64,000 nt of DNA from the NCBI RefSeq assembly GCF_024362695.1, contig NC_065421.1, forward strand, positions 3,348,001-3,412,000, written 5' to 3'. How positions within the stretch are numbered: position 1 is the first letter of the stretch; each line of letters starts with the position of its first letter. The position numbers were made by a program, and so were the translations under genes. The notes under the pieces are model-generated. The model saw only the letters and a program-made list of their open reading frames with translations. It did not search any database and had not been told where the DNA came from. Positions 33,085 through 44,300 of the stretch are shown here, one piece after another. This DNA is from Pectinophora gossypiella (Eukaryota; Arthropoda; Insecta; Lepidoptera; Gelechiidae).

Positions 33085-33623
33085 CAGTGAATTGTTTTTG
33101 CTAATAGTTCGTCTTGTAAGTACATAGAATATAATCGAGAGGGGCGGAAAAAATATTTGAAGGTCAAATGTAAGTATATAATATTTTCTATTTTACACAT
33201 ACATAGATACATCAGCGTTACAGATTCCGATGTGATAGTAGTTTTACAGCTTGTTACATAATATGTAATTTAATTTTTTTTGACGTTCAAAAAGCGCTAA
33301 CTTTGTAAGCCAATTTTGAAAAATAAACATTTTTGAATTTTATTTGAATTTTTTTGACGATAAATAAATCAACCAATCCCGTCTAACATCAAGCTCGGTA
33401 AGGTAGGTACTTAGTTCATCTTACGATAAACGTACCTCTGACTACCCCATTCGGATATACAGGGTGTTTAACATCGTTACGAATACTGAGGGGGATGATT
33501 CAGACCATGATTCCGAATTAATATTAAGTGAAATCTAAGCTCAAACGTAGCTCGGACCATAGTATAAGGAAAAATACACTCAGACGCTGGTGGGGACCGG
33601 AGAGTTGCTGTTCTATACGTAGT

Positions 33624-33923
33624 CATCATCATCATCATCAGCCCATTAACGTCCCCACTGCTGGGGCACAGGCCTTCCCTATGGATGGATAGGGAGATCG
33701 GGCCTTAAACCATCACGCGGGCCCAGTGCGGATTGATGGTTATTAACGACTGCTAATGCAGCCGGGACCAACGGCTTAACGTGCCTTCCGAACCACGGAA
33801 GAGCTCGAGATGAAAACTTTTTTTTTGTGGTCACCCATCCTATGACCGGCCTTTGTGAAAGTTGCTTAACTTCAACAATCGCAGACCGAGCGCGTTTACC
33901 GCTGCGCCACCGAGCTCCACCGA
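33624..33923 (-). mobile_element. Composite tRNA/5S-headed SINE with 14-base duplication
   Basis: Exact direct repeat GTTCTATACGTAGT at 33610-33623 and 33924-33937. Ends: CATCATCATCATCATCAGCC (left, tail) and GGCGCAGCGG-type head at the right. Good evidence of LINE-mediated insertion. Confidence 0.92.
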
Positions 33924-34334
33924 GTTCTATACGTAGTATTATTCCTTATTCTATGCTTTAGGTACTCATAGTGTAATAAAGAAATCAAAATATTACCTAG
34001 ATTTCTCCATTAGATTACCTAAAAAAAACACCGTGAGGGTCATCATCATTCTCACTCTGCCCACACCATTTGGAACTTCGGGCGTGAGTTTATGTTTCTT
34101 CACATCACTAATTAGCAACTAATACTATTAGTTTTTTTTTCTTCTTGTGTGTTTAGCCGCTTGTCGGTGTAGCATTCGTCATTCGTGTCTATCAAAGGCC
34201 TAATGCCTAAAATGTTATCAAAAATGATCTAAAGAAACAAATTACCTTTAGTTTAAGACCATTAGGTCCCTTCCACTAACGTTTGATCCATTACTTTCTG
34301 AACACCTGTAGGTAATTACAAAAAATGATAAAAG

Positions 34335-34472
34335 AAAGTAAGATGATCGGTGCTTCGGAAGGCACGTTTAGCCGTTGGTCCCGGTTACTACTTACTGATG
34401 TAAGTATGTAGTCGTTACATGAGCCATGTCAGGGGCCTTTGGCGGCTCAATAATAACCGAGGTTGTAACCTA
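34335..34472 (+). mobile_element. SINE family 2, 3' half
   Basis: GCTTCGGAAGGCACGTTTAG, GTAGTCGTTACATGAGCCAT, GGCGGCTCAATAATAACC. Confidence 0.75.
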
Positions 34473-34489
34473 CATTGATTTAAAAGATG

Positions 34490-34620
34490 TGCTGGTGTTG
34501 CAGTTACTTGTCATTTCTTCTCCTCAGCCATAACACATTGCGAAATGACGTATATTCAAAAATGTTAAATTGATCTTCAACAAGTTTATCTATGATAATT
34601 ACGTTCAAGTTAATTATCTT
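34490..34620 (+). mobile_element. 3' end of the 58-kb LINE family
   Basis: GATGTGCTGGTGTTGCAGTT, CATTTCTTCTCCTCAGCCAT, GCGAAATGACGTATATTCAA match 59375-59510 after the reverse-transcriptase frame. Confidence 0.8.
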
Positions 34621-34730
34621 CTTTGTATATCTATTTTATTTATGTATTTTATGTTAGTGGGTAGTTGTTTCCCTTTTGTAAGTATTTATTTTATACAAGA
34701 TGTCGTACTGTCCCGCACCAAATTGTGATG

Positions 34731-36808
34731 ACATAACATAACAAATACTTTATTGCACAAACAGGAAAAAACAAAATACAAAACAAAAGAGAAATAGAAT
34801 AAGTACAATAGGCGGCCTTATTGCTAAGTAGCAATCTCTTCCAGGCAACCTTTAAGTATAGGAGATATTGAATATTAGGTAATATAGCGGGATAGTGCAG
34901 CATGGGAATACTTGTGCATATAAAAATAAATACACTTTTGACTACATAAACTACATAATAATAATACACATAATTATAATTGTTATAATAAATAAATATC
35001 ACTACTTAAACTACTACATATACTATGGAAGGAAAAGGAGTAGATAGATTATGAAGATGAAGAGGAAATAGAGGTAAGGAAATGCGCCTTGACTTGCCGT
35101 TTAAAGGACTCCAATGACGAAGCTCTCCTAATGCTTTCAGGCAGAGAATTCCACAATCGGACAGCTTGCACCATAAAAGACTTGGAGTAGAAAGTTGAGG
35201 AATGGGAAGGAATATTTAGAGACAGATTGTTGGATGAACGGAGGTTGCGGGTAAGAGTGGAAGAATGAAAGACGAAGCGATCTTTAAGATAGCAAGGAGA
35301 TTTAGGGTTAAAAAGGACGGAATATAGAAGGAACAGGATATGGCAGTCTCTCCGACGATAAATCGGTAACCACCCAAGCCTCGCACGGTAGTCGGAAACA
35401 TGATCAAACTTCCGCAGGCCAAAAATAAATCTTATGCATAGGTTTTGTAATCGTTCAAGTTTTGCAACTAGTTCCACAGAGAGATCCGGGTAACAAACGT
35501 CCGCGTAATCTAAAATAGGCAGGACGAGACACTGTGCTAGAGTGATCTTGGTTTTGGTCGGCAAGAGGTTTTTTAGACGCTTTAGCGACCCGTACGCGGC
35601 AAACACCTTCCTGCTAACTTCCGTCACCTGAGGTTTCCAGGAGAAACACTCGTCAAAGATAATGCCCAGATTCTTAACAGTATGGCTATACGGAACATGT
35701 ACACCGTCAAACGTTATAGGGGGCAAAGTATTAAAGTCAATTCTAGACACGAACCAGCGACTTCCAATTATAATGGTCTGAGTCTTGGTAGGATTGACCT
35801 TTAGGCCATAAGAGTGGCTCCAGTCTGCGATGCACTTTAGATTTTTGTTGGTCACCTGTATTGCATCAGAGAGATCACACAAAGGAGCCTGAGTATAGAT
35901 TTGAAGATCGTCTGCATACAAATGATAGGGAGAAGATAGTGGAAGAGTAATTGAATTTATGAAAATAGCAAACAGGAGTGGAGACAACACGCCACCCTGC
36001 GGTACACCAGCAGAAGTGTCGCACCACGTAGAGAAGGTGTCTTCAATACGTATGCGCTGCCGGCGCCCATACAGGTAACTACGAAACCAGTCAACAACTG
36101 TTGGAGATACGTTAAGTGAAGTCAACATTGCCAACAAGATATCATAATCAACAGTATTGAACGCATTGCTAAAATCTAGCAGCGTCAACACAGTCAACTT
36201 CTGATTTTCCATTCCCAGTCGGATGTCATCGGATATATTAACCAAAGCAGTAGCAGTACTATGACCTGGACGGAAACCGGATTGAAAAGGATTTAAAAGG
36301 TTGTTCATGGAGAGAAAATGAGTAAGTTGGTGATGAACAAGCCTTTCCAGGACCTTGGATAGGAAAGGTAAGATGGAAATTGGGCGATAGTCGGAGAGGG
36401 TATCAGGATGGGACTTTTTTGGTAGGGGCATAATTAGTGCTTCCTTCCATGCGGTTGGAAACACACCAGAGGAGACGGAGTTATTTAAGATTTGGGTAAT
36501 GACGGGAGATATGATGTCGATGAGAGGGACAATCATAGTACGACTAATGCAGTCACTACCAGTGGCATTCGATGAGATGGCAAGTATATTCTTTTTAACA
36601 TCACAAGCAGAAAATTGACTTATGTGAAATGGTGGAAAATTTGGTGTTGGCAGGGAGGAAAGATGGTTAAGAGTACTATTTTTAATGCCACTATCTATAC
36701 TGGCAGAAGAAGAGAAATGCGTATTTAGGGAATCAAGATCAATATTATTAGGTGAGGAGCTACTACGTGACTTGCCAACTCCAAGTTTATTGAGAAACGA
36801 CCAGACTT
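34731..36808 (-). mobile_element. CR1/jockey-like LINE, 5' truncated, open reverse-transcriptase frame
   Basis: Minus strand frame ends at 35049. In order: DYRPISILPFLSKVLERLVH (finger/palm), FRPGHSTATAL, TLLDFSNAFNTVDYDILL, GVPQGGVLSPLLFAIFIN, LYADDLQIY (catalytic DD), then the C-terminal block ARLGWLPIYRRRDCHI and VRLWNSLPESIRRASS. The 3' untranslated part has GCCTGGAAGAGATTGCTACT and ends in (TTATG). TGATG is duplicated at 34726-34730 and 36809-36813. The longest open frame continues upstream to 36974, but its first ~55 residues are antisense of an older LINE 3' end, not protein. Endonuclease domain absent, so not autonomous. Confidence 0.9.
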
Positions 36809-36813
36809 TGATG

Positions 36814-36965
36814 TTTTTTTGGCACTGGTTAACTGGGAGAAATTGCTGCTTAGCAGTAAGGCTGCTAGATTGCACTGTATCTTTCGTCCATGTGTGTAAA
36901 ACTTGTTTTGTATGTTGTGTGCATGAAAGTGTATTTGTATTGTATTGAATAAATGATTCTGATTC
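36814..36965 (+). mobile_element. Older LINE 3' end split by the 34.7-kb insertion
   Basis: Continues, after the inserted element, the fragment 34686-34725 (TTATACAAGATGTCGTACTG, CGCACCAAATTGTGA). Together they equal the 3' untranslated sequence seen at 3751-3935. Ends TTGAATAAATGATTCTGATT. Confidence 0.8.
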
Positions 36966-37224
36966 AGACTCCAATAATTTTCATTGAAAAATAAATAGAT
37001 ACCTACTTAATACGGAAGGAACTACAGCAGTGTATTCTGCAGTCAAATCTGTACCTCACTTACTATTTATTGTTTACATCGGAACTCATTTTTTCTGCCA
37101 AACGCCAAACAATATAACTCGTGACCACAACCACAAGACATGCCTGAAAGGCCACCCATTGTTGTCCTATGTATAAATAAACCGGTATTTTTAAGATATA
37201 AATTGTTGTTTTCGTTACTTAATA

Positions 37225-37350
37225 AAATTGCCTGGAAGAGATTGCTACCTTAGCAACAAGACCGCGTGTTGTACTATCTATCTAATTATAATAATGTATT
37301 TTTATATATTTGTTTTAAGTGCAATAAAGTGTATTAGTGTATTGTATTGT
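37225..37350 (+). mobile_element. LINE 3' fragment
   Basis: TGCCTGGAAGAGATTGCTAC, GCAACAAGACCGCG, then AAGTGCAATAAAGTGTATTA. Confidence 0.75.
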
Positions 37351-37424
37351 CATAATAATAATAATAATTTTGAAGTCAGCATTATTAATTTGCCATTCGA
37401 TAAGTAATAATAATTATTAAGTAA

Positions 37425-37665
37425 GGGCCACGGCGCTCTTGTCGGTGTAGCATTCTCCATGCTACTTTTTTAGGGAAAAATACGGCAGTGGTTTCCCTCT
37501 TGCCTTCCGCCCCGCAGTACTCTGTCTGACGCGAGTGCGATGGCGCCCAGAGTAGTCTATTTCATAGCCGTACTAGGAGTCCTATCCTCCGCCTTTGAAT
37601 AGTACTGACAGTTAATCCTGCCCTCTGTCAGATTCCAGGTTACAGTACCGGTGAATTATTAAGTA
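37425..37665 (-). repeat. Interspersed repeat, family G, reversed
   Basis: Plus reading GGCGCTCTTGTCGGTGTAGC, TGGTTTCCCTCTTGCCTTCC, CTGTCAGATTCCAGGTTACA. Confidence 0.7.
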
Positions 37666-37929
37666 ATAATAGTTTATTTAGAGCAAGTCATTTGAGCCAA
37701 CTAGGAAATTATTAAGGATTCCGTTGTCGATAACAAATAAATTAGGCAAACAACCATGTGAGGTGCTGTTTATAGTACTGTATACATTGTTAGGGTGCCG
37801 AACCTCAAAAGTAAAGTCGAACCCCTGTCGGACCTTGACAGGTCTTTTCCGTCTATCTCTCTTTCAAGACCCTCCATTCTTTAGTGTGCCAATGAGATAG
37901 TCCCCTTAGTCACATCATTTTTTTTCTCT

Positions 37930-38160
37930 GACCATGAATCACTTTGTGATCCGTAGTTTGGTTAGGAAATTACAGGCTAATCACCTGATTGTCCGAAAAC
38001 AACACGTTAAGCCGTTGGTCCCGGTTACTACTTACTGATGTAAGTATGTAGTCGTTACATGAGTCATGTCAGGGGCCTTTGGCGGCTCAATAGTAACCCT
38101 GACACCAGGGCTGATGAGGTTGGTAATCCACCTCACAACCCACATGATACAAGAGGAGAC
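37930..38160 (+). mobile_element. SINE family 2, head missing
   Basis: ATCACTTTGTGATCCGTAGT, ACGTTAAGCCGTTGGTCCCG, GCTGATGAGGTTGGTAATCC, CACAACCCACATGATACAAG. Confidence 0.78.
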
Positions 38161-38326
38161 CATGAATGAAAAGCAAAATTTTATCGATATCACCCAACTA
38201 ACTATAATATTGCGATAAACATGAGATATAGAGCTAACTGCTTAAGATAAAGCAGATAAAAACTTGTCGATCTCCTAAGATGTAGTGTTTGAACCTGTAT
38301 CTATTTAATTTAAGTTTTTTTTAAAT

Positions 38327-41300
38327 ATGGGTAAAATAGTGTTTTATGTGTTTTTATTAGTGTTCATTGGTTTCGAAACATGCAGCTCTCAAGTTTTACA
38401 GTTCGGTGTGTGTCCAAAAGTTGAGACTATGAGGTTTTTTGACTTAGAAAGGGTAAGATATATATTTATATCCTTTGTTTCTTACTTAATTTACTACAGA
38501 ATGGGTTACAGAATCTTGGTTTACAGGATTTGTGCCCGGTTAATGGCAATACACATAACATAATAACATAAACTGCCTATACACGTCCCACTGCTGGGCA
38601 CAGGCCTCCCCTCAATCAACCGGACGGGGTATGGAGCATACTCCACCACGCTGCTCCACTGCGGGTTGGTGGAGGTGTTTTTACGGCTAATAGCCGGGAC
38701 CAACGGCTTAACGTGCCCTCCGAAGCACGGAATTATCTTACTTTCGGACAGTCAGGTGATCAGCCTGTAATGTCCTAACCAAACTAGAGATCACAAAGTG
38801 AATTTTGTGACTGGAGTACGAGCATTAATATGTACACATTTTGGTACCATGCCACATTGACTTTTTTGACAAATTGAACTTGAAGTCTCACTAAATGTCA
38901 AATATGTTAGTGCGACAGTCTTACAGTGGGTACACTATATTGCTCATGACTGTACTTAGTTCATCTTATAATGGACGTATCTCTGACTACTATATACATC
39001 ATCACATCATCATCATTACATATATTATAGTCGTGAGTTCATTTTGGGTTGTTATTATGTTAATTATAATTTGTGGTTTTCTCTTAGTTTTTAGGAAAAT
39101 GGTTCGAGATAGAACGATTCCCGACTTGGTACGAGGAAAACGGGCATTGCGCGTATAAAACGATTCAGGCGTGTGGAAGAAGGATAGAGATACAGCATGG
39201 ATTCGTGAGGGAGGGAATACAATATATATTGCACGTGAATAGTACTTATATTCCTGGGGACGAAGCTGTGTTTAACATACAGGAGAGCAATATTGGTAAG
39301 TTTACAGTCATCATCATCAGCCCATTAACGTCCCCACTGCTGGGGCACGGGCCTTCCCTATGGATGGATAGGGAGATCGGGCCTTAAACCATCACGCGGC
39401 CCTAGTGCTGATTGATGGTTATTAACAACTGCTAATGCAGCCGGGCCCAACGGCTTAACGTGCCTTCCGAAGCACGGAGGAGCTCGAGATGAAAACTTTT
39501 TTTTTGTGGTCACCCATACTATGACCGGCCTTTGCGAAAGTTGCTTAACTTCAACAATCGCAGACCGAGCGCGTTTACCGCTGCGCCACCGAGCTCCCCA
39601 GTTAACAGTAAGTAAATAGAATAATGCTACTTGCGTATAGAACGGTAACTTTCCGCCCCGCACCAATTCGTTTCGGAGGCCAACCTCACCCCCTCTGGGT
39701 CCAACTTTAGCGTAAGTCGCTAAGGAGTAAGGGGGATAGCGCGAACTGTCTCATTCGCACTTATGTGTCAGATTGCACAAGTTAATAACCTTTCCTTGCT
39801 ATAATACATTCTGTGCTATTACGTACAAGACACCTAGTCAATAATCACAGACCTTCTAAGATTGTCATACAAACTGCTACAAGCCCCCACTTTACGCGTT
39901 ATACCTCAATGAATATCTCTCTCTATTTAAGAGCTGCGCTCTTGTCGGTGGAATAATCGCCATTCCTCTTTTCTTCCCGCCAAAACCTTCACCTCCCGAT
40001 ACGACACGACCTGCACCTTCTCTTTTATTTGTTTCATAAATGTTCTCTAACACATACAATGAATACATAATACTCGTATTATTATTGTATCTCCTATACT
40101 TAAAGGTTGCCTGGAAGAGGTTGCTACTTAGCAATAAAGCCGCCTATTGTACTCTTTCTATTTCTCTTTTGTATTGTATTTTGTATTTTCCTGTTTGAGC
40201 AATAAAGTATTTGTTATGTTATGTTATTGAATGTTATTCAAGACAGAATTTATATTTTTTTAAAGATAGGTACAAGCTAAAAACTAAATACACCTATGAA
40301 ATTTGGACGACCTCCGTGATCCAGCGGTTGAGATCGGGAGGTCCCGGGTGTGAATCCCGGTGGGGACATACCACAAAACTTACTTTATGATCCCTTATTT
40401 GGTTAGGACACAACAGCCGGATCTCCTGATTGTCCGAAAGAAAGATGATTCGTGCTTTAAGCCGTTGGTCCCGGTTACTACTTTCTGATGTAAGTGAGTA
40501 GTTGTTACATTAACCATGTCGGAAACAACAGGGTTGATGAGGTTGGTAATCGACCTCACAACCCACACGATAGAAGAAGAATCATAATGTAGTATGATTG
40601 TTTTTCAGATCCAGTTGGTATTCCTCTGTCAGTGATAATAACGGATTACAATAACTATGCCGTTGTCTACGGATGCAAAAGCAGCAAAATTTTCGATATG
40701 AAATACAGTAAGTTATTTGGGCTATTATTTTATTTTGGGTCCCATAACCTGTCTCTCACGTTCAAACACGATTTTTATTAAAGAAAACAATTATTTTTTA
40801 AATAATTACACTATTGGTACATTTCTGATGTTATACTCGTGCTTTTATGTTCCACGTTTTTATCAAAATTATTTGAATTTAACCAAAAACACGGTAACTA
40901 AGTTGTACTTTTGAGTAACGCAGTTGTTTCCCTACAAAATTCCACTGTCCCTCTCATATATTTACTCCATATAAACATACATTACTTAAAAACTCTTCAA
41001 GACGCTATTAAAATGTAATATTTGCGGTAATAACACGTAATTTAATCTTTACTTTAACAATAATAAATATTATTTTCCTTTATCAGTTTTTAATTATTCC
41101 AAAATATTTATTGTGTCCCCGCGGCAAACCGAAAAATTACGAACACTATGTCACCATACGAAACTGAGTCTTAAAATTAGAATTTTGTATGCATTTGCGC
41201 CAAAAGTCGTATAACATATAATCAAATATTATTGGGGCGCGGGGGGAGTGCGTGGCTTTGAAATTCGCCGAGTCAGTCGCGAGGACGCCGGCGGGATAGG

Positions 41301-44300
41301 TGCGTGTATTAATTGGGAGACCGCTGAGTGACCGCTGTGATAGGTGAGTTTTTTGAATATTGAATAATCTTTTACGTTATATCTTAAAAAAAAGGAGCAA
41401 ATATTTATTGTACACGATCTGTTTTATAAAATGAATTACCATATGAGTGCTATTTTAGAATACACGTGGTTTCTACAACTGAGTTACCGATGCACTGCGT
41501 TACTGCGAAATGTAACGCAGTTGTAGCAATCGTAACGCAGCGGAAATACTCAAAGTTTTTGCTCAATATTTACAAATTTAATGGTTTTAATAATTTAATT
41601 TATAATTATTTCGTTACAGAGTGTCGAGTTTATCGTCCACAAGTCCCTAGTCAACAACGTGTTGACCATCGGTAGTGTTTCGAGCAGGGTAGCGTGCCTG
41701 ATACTCAGAATATCATCTCGATATTCGCTGACTGTCATCCAGGCATACGCTCCGACCTCGGGACACCACGATGACGAAGTGGAGACTATGTATGAGGAGA
41801 TTTCTAAAGCCATGCATAGCCATAAAAGCCACTACACGATTGTGATAGGGGACTTTAATGCACAGTTGGGGAAGCGTTGCGGTAACGAGCTGAGAGTGGG
41901 GCAATTTGGATTTGGGGTCCGGAACACCAGAGGCCGGATGCTGGCGGACTTTATGGAGAAGGATAACCTCTATATGATGAACTCCTTCTTCAGAAAGCCC
42001 GCACCCGCAAATGGACCTGAATAAGTCCCAGTGGAAATTATAAAAACGAGATCGATTTTATCATGTCGACAAAAAAGCACATATTCAATGATGTCTCTGT
42101 GATCAATGCCGTTAAGACGGGAAGTGATCACCGCATGGTAAGAGGCACATTGAATATCAATATCAAGCTAGAAAGATCGCGAGTGATAAAATCCACGCTC
42201 CGACCGGCGCCAGCCCAGATCCAAAAACCCGAGCGCTTTCAGCTCGAGCTTCAAAACCGCTTCGAGTACCTTGATAACTGCGCAGAAGTGGACGATATAA
42301 ACGACCTGATGGTGGATGCTGTCCGTACGGTAGGTTCTAAACACTTTAGAACCCGCCGTACCAAAACGCAGAAACTCTCGCACACACACTCGAACTCATG
42401 GATAAGAGACACGAAATGAGGCTGCAGGACTCAGCGGATGTCTTACATTATAGACAACTTAATAGACAGATCTCGAAGTCTTTGACGAGCGACCTTCGCC
42501 AATTTAATACTACACGTATTAAAGTGGCTATAGAGCGGAACAAGGGCTCCAAGGTGTTCGCAAAAGATCTGTCTATTGGGCAAAGTCAACTAACGAGACT
42601 GAAAACTGAGGACGGCAGAGTCATTTCGTCGACTCCCGAAATCCTGAGGGAGATTGAGATTGGAGTACCTGACGCACCTTCGATTTGCCGATGATATAGT
42701 CCTAATGGCTGAGACCCTGGAAGACCAGAACACCATGCTCGAGCATCTCAGTAACGCATCCCAACGAGTGGGTCTTAGCACGAACATTTGTGTCCAACGA
42801 CCATGTCGCACCCACTCCAGTTCAGGTTGGGAACGTTACACTCGAAGTTGTAGACCAGTACATTTACCTAGGACAAATAATCCAGTTAGGTAAGTCCAAC
42901 TTCGAGAAAGAGATCTCTCGTCGGATCCAACACGGATGGGCAGCGTTCGGGAAGCTGCGAATATCTTCTCGTTCAAAATACCTCAGTGTCTCAAGAGGAA
43001 AGTCTTTGACCAGTGCGTGTTGCCAGTGATGACCTACGGCAGTGAGACGTGGCCGCTTACTATGGATCCCGTGAGGAGGCTCGGTGTCGCTCAGCGGGCA
43101 ATGGAGAGAGCTATGCTCGGTATTTCCCTGCTCGATCAAATCAGAAATGAGGAGATCCGCAGGAGAACTAAAGTCACCGACATAGCTCGGCGAATTGCAA
43201 AGCTGAAGTGGCAGTGGGCAGGACACATAGCGAGGAGAACCGATGGCCGCTGGGGCGGAAAGGTTCTAGAATGGCGACCACGTGTCGGACGACGCTCAGT
43301 ATAGGCCCGCTACAAAGTAGACCAACGATTTGGTGAAGGTCGCGGGAAGCCGCTGAATGCGGGCAGCGCAGGACCGATCGTCGTGGAGATCCTTGGGGGA
43401 GGCCTATGCCCAGCAGTGGGCGTCGTAAGGCTGATGACGATGATGACATACATACATACATAAACTCATGCCTATTTCCCACCGGGGTAAGCAGAGACTA
43501 TAGAATTCCATTTGCTGAAAACGTATTGAATGAATTTGATGTCCCATTAAATATATTTGAAAAATAAGACTGAAGAGAGACTCAGACAGAAACTAATGTA
43601 TGTTTAATACTGTTTTTAGAGAAGTTTTGATTTTATTTCATTCTAAGAGAGTTTTGTTTAATTTGTCATGGTTTCAATTTAATTGTATTCTGTTTTTAAT
43701 TGTTTTCAGTAAGTTAAACACCATAGATGCGGAAAGTTTACCATTATGTTACTTACTAAACTACTGCGTTACTTTTTTGTCCCCCATTTTTATGGAGACA
43801 TTTTCAGAATTATAGCTAAAACTACCTAAGTATGTTTTAAAATTTTTGACTTTTTTTGATTATTTTTAATATATAAATGGCCTCCATAAATAAAATGCTT
43901 GAACTGCTATTGTTTTCTATTTTATTAAAAAAGTTTATCTCATAAAATCAAAATTAGGTAACGAAGTGGTAAACCTAACCATAAAAAGATGTATTAGACT
44001 GAAATGTTTCGTTATTTAATAATATAAGTTCAAAAATCTTTTATCTTAATTTAAAAAAAAAAGGTTTGAATTTAATGTGAACGTTCCCAATAATAAAACT
44101 ACATAATGTAACAAAGTAACACAGTTGTTGTTTTTCTGCACCCTCCCTAGTATAAATATAAAAATAAGTGAAAAATAATTGGTAAACATCGCTGCAAAGT
44201 CCTGTAAAATGTGATTTAAATATTATTATTGTTATAATAGTAAGAAATATTAACAAACAATAGCATAAATAAAAAAAATTTTTTTTGGCGAATAAGTTAA

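Noticed and set aside
36809..36974. N-terminal ~55 residues of the 641-codon frame as part of the LINE protein
   Set aside because: They translate the antisense of an older LINE 3' end; the true element starts at 36808, at the duplicated TGATG.
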